A stretch of 22,799 nucleotides of DNA, from positions 37,320 through 60,118 of the forward strand of contig QKYT01000621.1 of assembly GCA_003550305.1 (NCBI GenBank), in the 5' to 3' direction. The position numbers and the translations under genes were made by a program. Source of the stretch: Glomus cerebriforme (taxonomy: Eukaryota > Glomeromycota > Glomeromycetes > Glomerales > Glomeraceae). Positions within the stretch are counted from its first letter, which is position 1; every line of letters begins with the position of its first letter. Below, piece by piece: positions 20,182 to 22,799 of this stretch. Under the pieces are notes generated by a model, which was not told where the DNA came from, ran no database searches, and worked only from the letters and a program-made list of their open reading frames with translations.

Positions 20182-20571
20182 CTCCAATCATGTGATAATT
20201 GCATTAAAAGTAGCATGAATAATAGAAATGTTTTAAAAAGTGTTGTGACCTCTTTCATTTGTTAAATTTGGAAAAAATCTACCCAGAATCCTTCAGTTTT
20301 AGGCCTTTTTGCTAAGAAGCTCTCAAGTTCAGATGAGTAAAATATGGAAAGCTGCGTTCGATGTAACTTGAGTAAAGTTAAAAGATGTGTATTTGCATTG
20401 AAAACTCTATTATTCTTTTTAAACACTTCTTATATTAAAAGTAAAACAATAATTTTTTTACGTTGAAAAGAATTTTGTTGAGAATTCATTATTATTAAAG
20501 AGTAAAAAATTCGAGAGTGTGAGATGCAATAATAAAAAAGTATTATAAAAAATATGTAAAATCGTGAAAGA
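20182..20571. other. Stretch without a recognisable gene
   Basis: Possibly the tail of the pseudogene to the left; no clear frame remains. The minus-strand open frame at 20430-20630 overlaps the dispersed repeat and is not taken as a gene. Confidence 0.4.
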
Positions 20572-20690
20572 GCTTGAGCAAACTCTATCAATTGTAGATC
20601 ATTGAAGAAAAAAGGTGGTTTGCAACTCAATCATGATATTTTTTTAGCCAATCAGATCATTCATCAGTCTATCAATTGAGAACGCTCTTA
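20572..20690 (+). repeat. Dispersed repeat, copy B
   Basis: Same repeat as 4689-4846 and in the same orientation: GCTTGAGCA, CTCTATCAATTG, AAGGTGG, AACTCA and AGCCAATCAGATCA are shared. This copy lacks about 40 bases present in copy A. Confidence 0.7.
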
Positions 20691-22259
20691 TTCTTGCGTA
20701 ACTACTATGATGAGATCATTTCTTTTCTAACAAATAAAATTTATACTTGCTTCTAAAAAAATCATAGATTTTTCCAAATTTTTTAGAACTCCAAATTCAT
20801 ATCTGATAAACAGAAATGTTCAGTGTATTTCGCTATGGAATATATTTTTTGATTTAAATGTTAATTTCAAAAATTTCTTTTGTCATAGCGATTTAAAATT
20901 CTGTTTAACGTTAGCTTTTTAAAATCATATAAAAGGGACGAGGAATTCCATTAAAATGATAATTTTTTTTACAATGAAGACTAAATCAAGTATTTCTAAA
21001 GCTCACCGGCGGTTGTCACTACCAGTGATTGTCACCGCTTAATTTTTAGTGATCTTTGGCTTATTAGATTCATCTTTTTAAGTCAAATCAAATACTAGAA
21101 ATTTGAGTTTATTAGAATAATATTTATCATGAAATATCAATTGAAATATTGCTAATTTCTATCTTATAATCTAATGATCAAAAACAGATAATTTATAGCT
21201 CATTAGATTCATCTTGCTTTGACGATAAAAATTGGATTATTATTGGCTGAGATATTTCAATTTGAAGTTTTGATAGCATTTGTTTTAAAATTAGGGACAT
21301 ATCACATGACCGATATTGCGTTACAATAATTTATAATATTTCAAATAAATTAAAAACGAGTCACAGCACTGAAATATTAGATTATTATTTTTCTTTTAGT
21401 AATTAATTTAATTAATTAAATTCGTTATGACAGATAACTTCATCAGTTACACGAAAAAAGTTGACATGATTGTAATATTCGAGAAAAGCAACTATGGAGT
21501 AGCAATATGTTAACTATTTTAGTGAAATATCTTGTTCTTAAATAAATTATATCTATTAGTCATTTAATCTATCCCTTCTATTTGATCTCATTAATTCATT
21601 TTGTCTATTAATAAATCACATAATATTGTAGTATTAATATTATAGTATTATTTTAATAAGAAAAATTAATTTTTGAAATATTAATTTCCAGGTATAAATA
21701 ATCATTTATTACTTCAGAATTATGTTCTAAAATTTACATCACTAAAAAATTATTGATGGCGCACGAAAAATTTTCTCTCCCTCTCCCATCCATATATCCT
21801 CCATGTCCATTTTTCTACAATTACAGTTTCTTCAGCTTTGCCTCATGTTGAAAAATGAACGTAACATCCCGTGTTTATCCTCATTCACATTTTCTGATAC
21901 GTATATCTTAAAATATAAAATATATTAAACAATTATATGTTATAAATGATGTAGACCATGATTTTTAAAAAAAATTTTACATCAAAAACGAACTAGATGA
22001 ATTAATTCAAGAAATATAATATTTGATTGTGTACCATATGACTGATATATAATTTAATATTTTTAAAAAAAAATAAGCAAAGGTGGGTTTGCTAGCAATA
22101 TGGTGGTATAGGCCGTTACATTTGGATATTTAGATATGAATATTTGAATATTTCACGTTAAGATCGGCCGGTTAACTATAAAGTAGTACCTCCGGTCGAT
22201 AAGACGATTCACGAAATAATAATATTTAGCATGATAATAGTGACAATAGAAATTAATTA
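20691..22259. other. Gene-free stretch with minor repeats
   Basis: An imperfect hairpin lies at 21009-21038 (GCGGTTGTCACT against AGTGATTGTCACCGC). A 17-base near-repeat, GCTyATTAGATTCATCT, occurs at 21059 and again near 21198. A less AT-rich patch is at 22130-22200. No coding signal was recognised. Confidence 0.45.
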
Positions 22260-22799
22260 AAGTTTATTTTATTATTTTCTTCTTTTTTTAAGTACATGTT
22301 TTTTTTCGCAATTATTAATTGTTCATATGATTATTTTAAAAATTAAAAATAAAAATTTTCAGTTTAATTAAATGTCTCTAATATATTCTATCTTAACAAA
22401 TCTAAATTAATTTTACTAATTGTTAACCAAATATTGTTTATTGTTTTATCCGATTCTATTAGCAACNTCCAACATTGTTTAATACTCTATTTACATCATT
22501 ATTTCTTTCTATCTTTTTTTCGTATGTTTCAATTAACAAATTATTCTCACATTTTATTTCTTGGTATATTGTTCTTCTTTTCCGGTTCTCTGGGTAATTT
22601 TTTCTTCAATTATTNCATTCATTATTTTCTCAATAATTCTCACCTTTTNCCANACTTCATAAGTAGTACTTTCTTATTCTCTATCAGTATAATTTTCTTC
22701 ATTTATATACTTTTTCCTCAATTGTTCTTTCCATTTTTTTCTGTGATTACAGGTTTTAACTTTCTCTTCATTCTTTCTCATTGAAATTTTATTTTCAAT
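22260..22799. other. Pyrimidine-rich right end with undetermined bases
   Basis: The plus strand is strongly T/C-rich. Undetermined bases stand at 22467, 22615, 22649 and 22653. A long open frame here is of very low complexity (Phe, Ser, Ile, Leu), has no ATG-based gene structure and is best explained by the composition. Confidence 0.55.

Noticed and set aside
20430..20630. 66-codon minus-strand frame
   Set aside because: Overlaps the dispersed repeat, is Ile/Phe-rich from composition, and the other repeat copy does not support it.
22434..22784. 116-codon frame at the right end
   Set aside because: Very low complexity, contains undetermined bases and has no ATG start.

Overview
The window looks like nuclear DNA of an arbuscular mycorrhizal fungus, most probably Rhizophagus irregularis or a close relative. 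This is inferred from strong AT bias, many short GT-AG introns (about 46-104 bp), long gene-poor stretches full of decayed coding sequence, and two members of the large Rhizophagus-type tyrosine-kinase-like (TKL) family that carry a short Cys motif and a WTSGN motif before the kinase fold. No rRNA, tRNA, CRISPR or bacterial-type operon was seen.

Layout. At 1-2311 (+) lies the 3' part of a multi-exon kinase gene, cut by the left window edge. A second kinase gene of the same family is complete at 12096-14085 (+). In both, the kinase N-lobe with its Cys/WTSGN leader is repeated in tandem (at least three times in the first gene, twice in the second) before a single C-lobe. Only the last N-lobe keeps the Gly-rich loop. 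Both genes also end in a tiny exon that encodes a shared C-terminal tail. At 16257-17144 (+) is a complete seven-exon cytidine deaminase with a 27-nt exon. On the minus strand at 7155-8498 I assemble an unrecognised multi-exon gene from splice signals and open frames; its middle part is unresolved.

The rest is mostly decayed or mobile sequence. There is a long coding remnant with an A-rich tail (3145-4524, possibly a non-LTR element) and a charged, frameshifted remnant (6380-6990). A pseudogene with mainly TGA stops lies at 9983-10696, next to a possible spliced remnant up to 10985. Two decayed copies of one family sit in opposite orientation at 18305-18576 (+) and 18833-19083 (-), followed by another pseudogene at 19470-20181. 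A MITE-like element lies at 14531-14676, a nested inverted repeat at 14836-14890, and a dispersed repeat occurs at 4689-4846 and 20572-20690. Small exon-like islands, one of them resembling a membrane segment of an ion-transport protein (2816-3063, minus), suggest that many genes have decayed here. The right end is a pyrimidine-rich tract with four undetermined bases.

The genes do not form a pathway. The two kinases are paralogues in the same orientation about 10 kb apart, and the cytidine deaminase is an unrelated pyrimidine-salvage gene.
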